From Streptomyces sp. TRM68367 (GTDB lineage Bacteria; Actinomycetota; Actinomycetes; Streptomycetales; Streptomycetaceae), in the NCBI RefSeq assembly GCF_014495685.1, contig NZ_JACTVI010000060.1, positions 1 to 48,469 of the forward strand: a stretch of DNA of 48,469 nt, read 5' to 3'. The notes beneath the pieces are model-generated. The model was not told where the DNA came from. It worked only from the letters and a program-made list of their open reading frames with translations, and ran no database searches. Both the position numbers and the translations under genes were made by a program. The stretch's first letter is position 1; each line of letters opens with the position of its first letter. Of this stretch, positions 14,580-23,042 are shown piece by piece.

Positions 14580-17500
14580 CCACTCCGTCACGGGACGGCC
14601 GGTCCGAGCAGACCGCCGAACAGCGCCGCCGCAAGCGCAAGGAACGCGCCGCCAAGAACCGTACGCCCGAGCCGAAGAACATCGTCAGCGGCGCGGGCCA
14701 GCCCCTGGACCCGAGCGTACGGAGGGAGCTGGAGGAGCAGCTCGGCCATGACCTCGGCTCCGTACGCCTGCACGCCGACCGCGACGCGGGCGCACTCACC
14801 GGAATGCTGGGCGCGGACGCGGTGGCGGTCGGCCAGGACGTCTTCTTCGCCGAGGGCCACTACCAGCCGGGCACCCCCCAGGGCCGCGCCCTGCTCGCCC
14901 ATGAGCTGCTGCACACGATCCAACACCCGTTTGCCAGCGGGACGTTGATGACAGGGCGTGACCTGGGCGAGGTCAGCGCCCCGCACGAGGCGGCCGAACG
15001 CGCCGCCGAACACACCGCCCGGGCCCTGATCCGCGGCGAGCAGGCCCCCGAGGTCGCCCCGGAACCCCACACTCCGGCCTGGATGCGCTACACCACCGTC
15101 CACGCCGACCGCACCCGCCTCGAACACCTTGACCCGGCCACCCTGGTCGACCGCCTCGCCAACACGGTCATACGGTCGCTGCGCGTCGACCCGTCCGACA
15201 GCACGAAGCGCGTCCGCGCCTCCCTGGCCCCTCTCTCGGAGGAGCTTCAGGACCGCGTACTCGATCGGCTTGAGGACCGGCTCCTCACCTCCGAGCACGA
15301 GTTCGTGCTCGACCTGGTGGAGGAGATCGATGAGGAGGGGCGGGCGGACAGCGAGTCCGCCGCCCGGCAGGGCGCCCTCACCGCCCCCGAGGTCGAGGAG
15401 GACCCGGCCGAGGACGTACAGGCGGAGCGTGCGAAGGCGCAGGAGGCGGCCGAGGAGCAGCAGGAGCGGAACGAGCGGACCGGACCGGCCCCGGGCCCGG
15501 AGAAGCAGGAGGCGGACGACGGCACCGCACCAGCCGCCGGCAGCACCCCGCAGAACGCGGGCGGCACCATCCCGCAGGGCGGCACCCCGGGATCGGCGGC
15601 GGGGAAGGCGGAGGCGGAGCAGCAGTCCGATCCGCGTACGGGCGGGGACGCGTCGAGCCCCAAGGGGGATGGCGAGCAGCCGACTTCTCCGGCCGCGCAG
15701 TCCGAGCAGAAGTCGCAGCCATCCGGGCAGATGCCGGGGCAGCAGGAGGCCGCGGCCGGAGAGTCAGGTCAGCAGTCCGGCGCGGAGCAGGACGGCCAGA
15801 GTGGTCAGCAGGCACAGCAGGCACAGCAGGAGGGCAAGGGGCAGGAACAGCAGGGTGAGAAGGGCGAGAAGGGCGGCGACCGGGCCGAGGCGAAGCAGGC
15901 CGGGAAGAAGGCCAAGGAGGAGGCCGCCAAGGAGGAGGCTGGTCCGGGCTCCGACGAGCAGGAGAAGTCCGCCGCGAAGGCCCGCGAGAGCGCCGCCGAG
16001 ACCGAAGCGGCCAAGCCGGACGAGCCGGTCCGGGACGAGGGCACGCCCACGAACGCGGGTCAGGGCGAGCAGTTCGACGGCCGGCCCAGCACCCTGGACG
16101 GCGCCCGCGCGCAGGACCAGCTGGGCGCGGAGGAGCCGCAGGAGGAGACCGTCGGGCAGGGCGGCGACTCCGAGGTGGAGGTCGGCGGCGGGGAGAAGAG
16201 CGCCTGGGACATCAAGCTCAGGCCGGAGGACTTCCTGCCCGAGCAGGACCTCGACGTGTCGAATGTGCCGACATCCGAGCAGATCGACGCCTCGGACAAC
16301 TACACACTGCCCGCCCCTTCCTTCCCCGCCCCGCCGCCGACCAAGGCCGACAAGGTGCACGCCGAGCGGGAGCAGGAGGACGAGGAGGACGCCGAGCGCG
16401 AGGCAGCGGCGCAGAAGGAGGACCCCGGTACGGAGGACTCCCCGCCCGTTCCCGGCTTCGAGGAGGAGGCTCGGGAGCAGGCTCGGCGTACGGAGAGCGA
16501 GCTCGACCCCGAGGAGAAGAACGAGCCGAAGCCCGCCCCCGGCGTGGCCTCCAAGGACCCCAAGCAGGGCGCCGACCCCAAGGCGGGCCCTGCCGCCGCC
16601 GAGGCCGCCGTTCAGGAGGCCGAGAGCCGTACGAAGGAGGCCAACGGCGATACGGCGGAGAAGGCCGCCAAGGAGGAGAAGGGCACGCCGGCCAAGGGTG
16701 GGCCGGGTGACAAGTCCTCGAGCGGCGGGGATAAGGAGTCCGCGCAGGCTCGTGCGGATACGTCCGCTTCTGCGTCCCCTGAGACGGGCGGGGCGGAGAA
16801 GAGCGGTGCCGGCGAGGGCACTTCGGGCGCCGCGCAGCAGGACGAGGGCGGGCAGCAGACCGGGGCGGAGCAGGCGAAGGAGTCGCCGGGGCCGCAGGAG
16901 TCGAAGGGGCCGAAGGACCAGGGCGGGAGCAGCACCGGTTCGGCGGGGACCGAGGCGGGCGGGGGTTCGTCCGACTCCGCCGGCTCCTCCGCTTCCGAGT
17001 CCACGCCGTCCGGTGGTTCGGCAGGCGAGCAGCAGGCGCCGAGTTCGGGTAATTCGGGTAACTCGGGTTCGCAGAGCGACAGTTCCGGTTCGCGTGCGGA
17101 ATCCCGTACGGCGTCCCGTTCCTCCTCTCGTACGGAGAAGCCGAAGGCTCAGGAAGCCCGTACGGAGAAGCCGAAGGAGCAGGCGCCGCAGCCGCAGAAG
17201 ACGGCCAGCCCCGAGTACGGGGGCGGGGACGATTCCGGTGCCCGGGAGCAGCCCGCCGCAGCAGCGCGCGGTGGTGGCGGTGGCGGTGGCGGTGGCGGTG
17301 GCGCCAAGGGTGCCGGGCCCAAGGGGAAGAAGAAGGCGTCCAAGGCCGCCCCGAACCTCTCCGGCGTCTCTCCGGAGGAGGGCCTCTCCACCGCCTCGAA
17401 CCTCAAGCCGCACCAGGCCGTTGAGGCGATGGACAGCGTCGGCGGCGCGGTCGAGAAGGACGTCGGCAAGGAGCACAGGCAGCTGGCGTCCAAGCCGCCG

Positions 17501-20500
17501 GCCATGGACCGGCCCTCCGGCGCCCCGAGGACCCTGAGCGGCGAGCCGGACACCGAGGAAGCGGCTCAGTACAACAAGGACAAGCCCCAGCGCGCCGAGG
17601 ACGCGAAGGGCGAGAAGGCCGAGGTCAAGGGCGGGAAGAAGCCCGAAGGCAAGATCGAGGCCGAGGAGATGGAGGAGCCGGACTTCTTCGACCAGGTCGG
17701 GATGATGGCGGGCTACGCCATCGGCGCGATCGGCGACTGGCTCGGCTTCGATGTGACGGCGGAGGACCTGGCCGCCCAGTTCGCCGGCATGCCCACCAAG
17801 GATGAGGCCCTCAAGGAGGCCGAGAACGGCACCGCTCCGGGTGTCGGCATGAAGGGCGACGCCGACAGCAAGGCCGAGGAGCAGGGCGGCCATTCGGACG
17901 ACAAGAGCCAGGAGGCCGCCGAGACCGGCGCGGACGACGCCGGCCGCAAGATGGGCGAGGACCAGGTCTATCCGGACGCGCCCAAGGAGCGGCTCGAGGG
18001 GAAGGTGCCCGCCGCGGAGGGCGGCAAGGGCAAGGGCCTCGGCGGGGGCGGCGCGAACACCGGTGCCGTACCGCCCGAGGCGGCGTCGGAAGTGGCCGAG
18101 CACGAGCGCAAGCCGCAGTTCAAGAAGGCGCTCAGCGACGGCCGCAAGGACATGACCAAGGGCCGGCAGAAGAAGGACCAGGACACCAAGAAGTCCCAGG
18201 CCGCGCACAAGCGGCAGGTGGACAAGGAAGTCGAGTCCAACACCAGGGAACAGACCGGCAAGCGCGAGGGCGTCCTGGGCGACGTGGACAAGCAGCGCGC
18301 CGACTGGACCAAGGAGCAGGACGGGGAGCTCAAGAAGCTCGGCACGAAGAATTCCGACCGTGAGAAGAAGGTCCGCGAGGACGTCAAGAAGGAAGAGGAG
18401 GACACCGACAAGGACGTAGAGAAGGAGAAGGAGACCAGCGACAAGGACGTCAAGGACAAGGGCGACAAGGCCGAGGAGGACGCGGAGAAGAAGAAGGACG
18501 AGAAGGCCGAGGACTCGAAGGGCTGGCTCTCCAAGACCCTTGAGTGGATCAAAGAGAAGTTCATCGAGCTCCGCGACACCGTCGTCCAGATCATCAAGGA
18601 CGCCCGCGACGCGATCGTCGAGGCCCTCAAGAACTTCAAGGAGACCGTCGAAGGCTGGATCAACGCGGCCCGCGAGGGCATCGTCGAGATGATCAAGCAG
18701 TTCATCGAGGACCTGATCGAGTTCGTCATGTCCTTGGTCGAATCGATCACCGAAATCGGCCGCCGTATACGGAAGTTCATCGAGGACCTCGTCAAGGCGG
18801 CGATTGACCTCGTCAACAAGCTTGCCAACATGCTGAAGCAGATCATGAAGGATCTGCTGGAGGCCATCGCCAAGGTCCTCAGCGACATCCTGAGCTTCCT
18901 GAAGCAGGCGTTCTTCGACATCCTCAAGGCGTGCAAGGACGCCCTCAAGGCGGTCCTCGACTTCGCAACGAAGTTCATCGCCGCCTTCGGCGAGTTCATG
19001 ATGATCCTGGTCGACATCCTCTCGGACCCGGGCGGCTGGCTGAGCGGCGCGAAGAATTCCGCGTTCGACGGTGCGAAGAACCACCTCTTCAACGAGGTGA
19101 AGAGCGCCGTGAAGCAGTGGTTCAACGACAAGGTCAAGGAGATCACCGGCCTGACCGAAGCCGTCTGGAACAAGCTCATGAAGGGCGGCTGGACCATTGA
19201 GAAGATCGCCAAGGAGGTGTGGGACGCGATCGTCCCCCAACTCCCGTTCATCATCGGCGAGATCGTCATCACCAAGGTCCTGGCGAAGCTGATCCCCGGC
19301 GCCGGCTGGGGCGCGGCCATCCTGGAGGCCATCCAGGCCGCGATCGGCTCACTCGGCGAGATCATCAAGGCCGTCGGCGCCGTCATCACCTGGCTGAAGT
19401 CCGTACGCCAGGGCGGCGCGGGGGTCCTCTTCGCCAAGGCGATAGCGGCCGGCGTCGTCGTCCTGCTGGAGATGGCCTACGAGCTGCTCCTCAGCGGGAT
19501 CGGCAAGTACGTGTCCAAGGTGGGCACACGCCTCAAGGGCGTAGCCGCGAACCTGGGCAAGGACAAGGGCGGCGGCAAGGACAAGGGCAAGGACGACGGG
19601 GCCGGCGAGGGCACAGGCGGCGACAAAGGCAAGGACAAGGGGGGTGACAAGGACAAGGGCAAGGGCGACGGCAAGGGGGACACCGGCGGCGACAAGACCT
19701 CTGGCACGCCGACGACCAACAAGGACAAGGGGAAGCCCAAGACCGACAACAAGGACAAGAGCCAGGACAAGGACACCCAGGGAACGCCAACCAAGCCCAC
19801 CACCAAGACCGACAAGACCAACAAGAACGACCAAAACGACAAGACCCCCAGCAACAACTCCACCAAGCCCACCGCCCCCACCACCAAGGACAAGAACGGC
19901 CACCCCAAGAACAAGGACCAGGAGTCGGACAGCAACAAGTCGGACACGAAGCCGACCCCGACCCCCAAGCCGAAACCGAAGCCCGACAAGACCAAAGACC
20001 CGGACAGCTCCACCAAGCCTGACAGGACCAAGGACGAGGACGGCTCCACCAAGCCCACGACCAAAGACGACAAGGACGGAAAAGACCAGGACTCCGACAG
20101 CAACAAGGACAGCAACAAGGACAAGGAAAAGGAAAAGGACAAGGACGGCTCGGACAGCAAGAAGGACACCGACGGCAAGGGCAAGAACGACGGCAAGCCG
20201 AGGCCCCGCCCCGACAAGGACGGGCCGGGCAGGCCCAAGTCCAAAGAGGAAAAGGACAAGACGAAGGAAGACGAGGACGAGTCCAAGGACGACCGCCTGC
20301 CGAAGATCGTTGCCCGAATCCGGCCTAAACTGCACCGGAAAATGGAAGACGGAATCCCCCGCTCGGTGTTCCTCGGCCTCTTGGAGTCGTATCAGCGCTA
20401 CTACCGGCTCACCTGGCTCGAACCCACCGGAGGAGACCCGTTCACTGTCACGGCGTCCCTGAAATACTCGCTCCCGGTGCTGGGCGGCGACTATTCGGAG

Positions 20501-21325
20501 CCGCGGTCCCAGCCGCACGCCTACCCCAATCCGCCCGGGGCACCGAAACCGGGCCTGCCGGAGCCGAGACTCCCCAAGTTCCATGGGGGCAGGGCGAACA
20601 CGATCAGCGCGGAGTTCCTCAGCCGCAAACGCACTCCAAAGGGCTCCCCACCTGGCAGCGCAATGCCGCCCGGCTGGGGCTACATCACAGACCCCACACG
20701 CAGCCTCCAGAATGACGGGGCCTGGGTCAGGGCACACCTCCTCCCGGATCGCATGGGCGGGAAGAACAGCAACAACAATCTCGTACCGGCCCGGCGCGGG
20801 GTGAACAAGGACCTCGAACGCGGCGTGGAGATGCCGGCTTGGAGCGCCGGCAAGAACGAGCCTGTCTGGTACGAATCCCGGGTCAAGTTCGGCAACGCAG
20901 GGGCCGTCGCGGACATCCCGACCTACATACGCTCCACCTATGGCCGGTACGACAAGGAAGACGGAAAGACAGGAAAGAAGCGGAGCCACTGGAAGCGGAA
21001 GGGTGCTGAGCAGACTCTCGGGCTCGACATCAAACCGCCGCAGCAGGACGAGAAGAACACGCTTTACATCAACACCTACGGGGACACGCAGATCAGAAAG
21101 TGGCTCAATATATCAAAGGGCCTGGCGAAGCACATCGTGAAGCAGCGCGCTGCAGAACCCGGACGTGAATTCACCGGTATGCGTCACTTCGTGCGGGCGA
21201 TGAACACCAGGAAAACGAACGCAGGTCCAAGGGCGCTGCCCCAGCTGCAACTCGCGATTGACCGTCTCAAGATGCTGCAAAGCGCGGGTATGGTCGACTG
21301 GGACAAGCTCCACAGGGAAAAGTGA
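14576..21325 (+). CDS. Giant DUF4157 protein, probable CIS-delivered nuclease toxin
   Basis: 2249 residues. Residues 43-118 are DUF4157, with HELLH (109-113) matching the HExxH zinc-peptidase motif. About 250-900 are disordered Glu/Ala/Gln/Ser sequence ending in a poly-Gly run near 900. Around 1185-1310 is a charged coiled coil starting ERKPQFKKALSDGRKDMTKG. About 1315-1656 are amphipathic and hydrophobic helices (IEDLIEFVMSLVESI, AAILEAIQAAIGSLG), then a Lys/Asp-rich spacer to about 1908. The C-terminal ~340 residues contain RAHLLPDRMGGKNSNNNLVP (near 2055), resembling the beta-beta-alpha-metal site of HNH/NUC nucleases. After it comes a ComEA-like helix-hairpin-helix (LYINTYGDTQIRKWLNISKG, near 2163). 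DUF4157 marks eCIS cargo. The toxin role is inferred. Confidence 0.85.
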   Translation: MTTPSRDGRSEQTAEQRRRKRKERAAKNRTPEPKNIVSGAGQPLDPSVRRELEEQLGHDLGSVRLHADRDAGALTGMLGADAVAVGQDVFFAEGHYQPGTPQGRALLAHELLHTIQHPFASGTLMTGRDLGEVSAPHEAAERAAEHTARALIRGEQAPEVAPEPHTPAWMRYTTVHADRTRLEHLDPATLVDRLANTVIRSLRVDPSDSTKRVRASLAPLSEELQDRVLDRLEDRLLTSEHEFVLDLVEEIDEEGRADSESAARQGALTAPEVEEDPAEDVQAERAKAQEAAEEQQERNERTGPAPGPEKQEADDGTAPAAGSTPQNAGGTIPQGGTPGSAAGKAEAEQQSDPRTGGDASSPKGDGEQPTSPAAQSEQKSQPSGQMPGQQEAAAGESGQQSGAEQDGQSGQQAQQAQQEGKGQEQQGEKGEKGGDRAEAKQAGKKAKEEAAKEEAGPGSDEQEKSAAKARESAAETEAAKPDEPVRDEGTPTNAGQGEQFDGRPSTLDGARAQDQLGAEEPQEETVGQGGDSEVEVGGGEKSAWDIKLRPEDFLPEQDLDVSNVPTSEQIDASDNYTLPAPSFPAPPPTKADKVHAEREQEDEEDAEREAAAQKEDPGTEDSPPVPGFEEEAREQARRTESELDPEEKNEPKPAPGVASKDPKQGADPKAGPAAAEAAVQEAESRTKEANGDTAEKAAKEEKGTPAKGGPGDKSSSGGDKESAQARADTSASASPETGGAEKSGAGEGTSGAAQQDEGGQQTGAEQAKESPGPQESKGPKDQGGSSTGSAGTEAGGGSSDSAGSSASESTPSGGSAGEQQAPSSGNSGNSGSQSDSSGSRAESRTASRSSSRTEKPKAQEARTEKPKEQAPQPQKTASPEYGGGDDSGAREQPAAAARGGGGGGGGGGGAKGAGPKGKKKASKAAPNLSGVSPEEGLSTASNLKPHQAVEAMDSVGGAVEKDVGKEHRQLASKPPAMDRPSGAPRTLSGEPDTEEAAQYNKDKPQRAEDAKGEKAEVKGGKKPEGKIEAEEMEEPDFFDQVGMMAGYAIGAIGDWLGFDVTAEDLAAQFAGMPTKDEALKEAENGTAPGVGMKGDADSKAEEQGGHSDDKSQEAAETGADDAGRKMGEDQVYPDAPKERLEGKVPAAEGGKGKGLGGGGANTGAVPPEAASEVAEHERKPQFKKALSDGRKDMTKGRQKKDQDTKKSQAAHKRQVDKEVESNTREQTGKREGVLGDVDKQRADWTKEQDGELKKLGTKNSDREKKVREDVKKEEEDTDKDVEKEKETSDKDVKDKGDKAEEDAEKKKDEKAEDSKGWLSKTLEWIKEKFIELRDTVVQIIKDARDAIVEALKNFKETVEGWINAAREGIVEMIKQFIEDLIEFVMSLVESITEIGRRIRKFIEDLVKAAIDLVNKLANMLKQIMKDLLEAIAKVLSDILSFLKQAFFDILKACKDALKAVLDFATKFIAAFGEFMMILVDILSDPGGWLSGAKNSAFDGAKNHLFNEVKSAVKQWFNDKVKEITGLTEAVWNKLMKGGWTIEKIAKEVWDAIVPQLPFIIGEIVITKVLAKLIPGAGWGAAILEAIQAAIGSLGEIIKAVGAVITWLKSVRQGGAGVLFAKAIAAGVVVLLEMAYELLLSGIGKYVSKVGTRLKGVAANLGKDKGGGKDKGKDDGAGEGTGGDKGKDKGGDKDKGKGDGKGDTGGDKTSGTPTTNKDKGKPKTDNKDKSQDKDTQGTPTKPTTKTDKTNKNDQNDKTPSNNSTKPTAPTTKDKNGHPKNKDQESDSNKSDTKPTPTPKPKPKPDKTKDPDSSTKPDRTKDEDGSTKPTTKDDKDGKDQDSDSNKDSNKDKEKEKDKDGSDSKKDTDGKGKNDGKPRPRPDKDGPGRPKSKEEKDKTKEDEDESKDDRLPKIVARIRPKLHRKMEDGIPRSVFLGLLESYQRYYRLTWLEPTGGDPFTVTASLKYSLPVLGGDYSEPRSQPHAYPNPPGAPKPGLPEPRLPKFHGGRANTISAEFLSRKRTPKGSPPGSAMPPGWGYITDPTRSLQNDGAWVRAHLLPDRMGGKNSNNNLVPARRGVNKDLERGVEMPAWSAGKNEPVWYESRVKFGNAGAVADIPTYIRSTYGRYDKEDGKTGKKRSHWKRKGAEQTLGLDIKPPQQDEKNTLYINTYGDTQIRKWLNISKGLAKHIVKQRAAEPGREFTGMRHFVRAMNTRKTNAGPRALPQLQLAIDRLKMLQSAGMVDWDKLHREK

Positions 21326-21333
21326 GAGGTCGA

Positions 21334-22002
21334 ATGCTTCCGTATGAGCGCCGTCTGCTCCACGCCATCCGCGAGGTGCGTGAATCCCCGTTCTGCGACG
21401 TCAAATACGAGCAGGTAGGGGCGGGTGGTACAGGGCTGGACCCGACGGGCATCTTCGAGATGATGGCCGAAGAAGGGTTTCCGCTCACCGAGCGGCTCAA
21501 GGAAGCCTACTTCCCGTACCGTTACATGGCGCTGCACTGGATTTCCGCCGATCCTGAGGTGTCACTCGTGGGCGACTTCAGTGTCATGAACATCGACACC
21601 GGCAGCGAACGAAAGCTCCTCAACCTGGACGACTTCGCCTGGTACGAAAGCGACAAGGCACTCCTCTCCGAGCTCTCGATCCTCGACGACATCTCGCGGG
21701 GCGGGAGCGGGCAACTGGCCACGATGAGGTTTCTGCCGGGAGTGTCGAGTCCGGAGATCTGGTATCTCGACCGGTTCCACACCTTCGTCAAGCTCGACCT
21801 GGACTACCGCGACTACCTAGACAACCTCATTATTACAAAAGGCGTCATAGGCTGGCAGTACCTCTTCGCCGATGTATCGCTCAACGACAGCGAGTTCAGT
21901 AATACCCTGGATAATATCAAGATCATGCTGCGGGTCTTCCCCGAGCACTTCCCGGATTACGATTACGCGCCCCTGCAGGAGCGCCTGGAGGCCCGCCTGT
22001 GA
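21334..22002 (+). CDS. Candidate immunity protein (SUKH-like)
   Basis: 222 residues with no signal peptide or membrane segment. Acidic and aromatic-rich, with GFPLTERLKEAYFPYRYMALHW resembling the SMI1/KNR4 (SUKH) pattern of a strand-helix followed by tyrosines, and later YLDNLIITKGVIGWQYLF, a motif I associate with SUKH-type immunity proteins. It follows the giant toxin gene by eight bases and uses AT-richer codons than the surrounding CIS genes. The ATG at 21334 has GAGAGG upstream; a GTG at 21322 overlapping the toxin stop is an alternative. The immunity role is inferred from position. Confidence 0.6.
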   Translation: MLPYERRLLHAIREVRESPFCDVKYEQVGAGGTGLDPTGIFEMMAEEGFPLTERLKEAYFPYRYMALHWISADPEVSLVGDFSVMNIDTGSERKLLNLDDFAWYESDKALLSELSILDDISRGGSGQLATMRFLPGVSSPEIWYLDRFHTFVKLDLDYRDYLDNLIITKGVIGWQYLFADVSLNDSEFSNTLDNIKIMLRVFPEHFPDYDYAPLQERLEARL

Positions 22003-22679
22003 CCCGCTACGCCGACATCCCCAAACCCATCCGCTCCGGAATAGTCGTAGTAGACCCCGAACGCGGAACCCCAGAACGCGTCATCGTCCTGCAGTTCAAC
22101 CCGGACACCCTCGAACGCTCCATCTCGCCGCAGGCCGCAGGAGGGGAGGGCGGGGGCGCGGGTGGTGGGGAGGGGAGCGGGGACCAGAACGAGGCCCTCC
22201 GTCTGAAAGGACCTGCCCAGGAGACCTGGAAATTCACCGCCGAGTTGGACTCCACCGATCAGTTGGAGGTGGCCCACCCCGAAGGGATTCATCCTCAGCT
22301 CGCCGTCCTCGAGATGCTGGTGCAACCGACCGTCGCCCAGATTCGGGAGCACTCCCGGCTGGCCAAGAACGGGGCGATCGAGATCAGTCCCATCGAGAAG
22401 CCGCTCACGCTGTTCACCTGGGGGAGCATGCGGGTCATGCCCGTACGGCTGACCGAGCTCAGCGTGAACGAGTCGGCGTTCGACGTGAATCTCAATCCGA
22501 TGCGGGCCAGCCTCAGCATCGGGCTCAAGGTGCTCACGGTCAGCGACCTGCCGGCCGGGCATCGAGGGGCCGAGCTGTACCTGGCGCATCTGGCGCAGAA
22601 GGAGCGGCTGGCGCGGGCGGCGCGGGGCGGGGCGCTCAGGAGTCTGGGACTGGGAGCAACGGCCGGAAGGGGGTTCTGA
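21999..22679 (+). CDS. CIS tube-domain protein (Afp7/Pvc7 N-terminal type)
   Basis: 226 residues. VIVLQFNPDTLERSISP near the start is the signature of the contractile-injection-system tube family that sits between tube and baseplate hub. LTLFTWGSMRVMPVRLTELSVNE and FDVNLNPMRASLSIGLKV complete the fold. A Gly-rich insert (GGEGGGAGGG) sits near residue 48. In Afp7/Pvc7 this domain is fused to LysM; here the LysM part is the next gene. The GTG overlaps the preceding stop, with TGGAGG seven bases upstream. Confidence 0.85.
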   Translation: MTRYADIPKPIRSGIVVVDPERGTPERVIVLQFNPDTLERSISPQAAGGEGGGAGGGEGSGDQNEALRLKGPAQETWKFTAELDSTDQLEVAHPEGIHPQLAVLEMLVQPTVAQIREHSRLAKNGAIEISPIEKPLTLFTWGSMRVMPVRLTELSVNESAFDVNLNPMRASLSIGLKVLTVSDLPAGHRGAELYLAHLAQKERLARAARGGALRSLGLGATAGRGF

Positions 22680-22685
22680 GCAGTC

Positions 22686-23042
22686 ATGCCTGAGCCGTAC
22701 GAGAGTGTGTACGAGACGATTCCCGGGGCGCATCCGTACCCGCGCGACAGCCGGTACCGCGATGCCGAGATCGGGGTGCATCGGGACGCGGATGGACATG
22801 AAGTGCGTTATGTCAAGCGGCGGTTGCTGCCGTCCCTCGCGGAAGAGGACGAGTCGGCCATGCCCCATACCGTTTCCGCCGGGGAGCGCCACGACCACCT
22901 CGGGCAGCGGTATTTCGGTGACCCCGGGCAGTGGTGGCGGATCGCCGATGCCAATCCCGTCATCGATCCGGCGGAGCTGACCGCCGAGCCCGGCCGGGAG
23001 ATACGGATCCCCGGAGCGGGAGGTGCCGGAATTGGCCGATGA
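22686..23042 (+). CDS. LysM-domain baseplate protein
   Basis: 118 residues. The second half is a LysM/tail-X module: HTVSAGERHDHLGQRYFGD, then WWRIADANPVIDPAEL and IRIPG. The N-terminal half is charged with Arg/Asp/Tyr. In phages and CIS this protein (T4 gp53/P2 gpX type) staples the hub to the wedge; it need not bind peptidoglycan. It follows the tube-domain gene by six bases and overlaps the hub gene by 20. Confidence 0.85.
   Translation: MPEPYESVYETIPGAHPYPRDSRYRDAEIGVHRDADGHEVRYVKRRLLPSLAEEDESAMPHTVSAGERHDHLGQRYFGDPGQWWRIADANPVIDPAELTAEPGREIRIPGAGGAGIGR

Noticed and set aside
15129..17537. Very long Arg/Pro/Ser-rich frame overlapping the giant gene
   Set aside because: Composition is typical of an out-of-frame reading of GC-rich DNA; codon bias supports the DUF4157 frame.
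15764..19240. 1158-residue Leu-rich frame antisense to the giant gene
   Set aside because: It arises from complementing GAG/AAG codons; the Leu/Val-rich low-complexity sequence has no domains.
14576..21325. Whole CIS region as a prophage
   Set aside because: No terminase, portal, capsid, integrase or attachment sites; gene order is that of eCIS loci.
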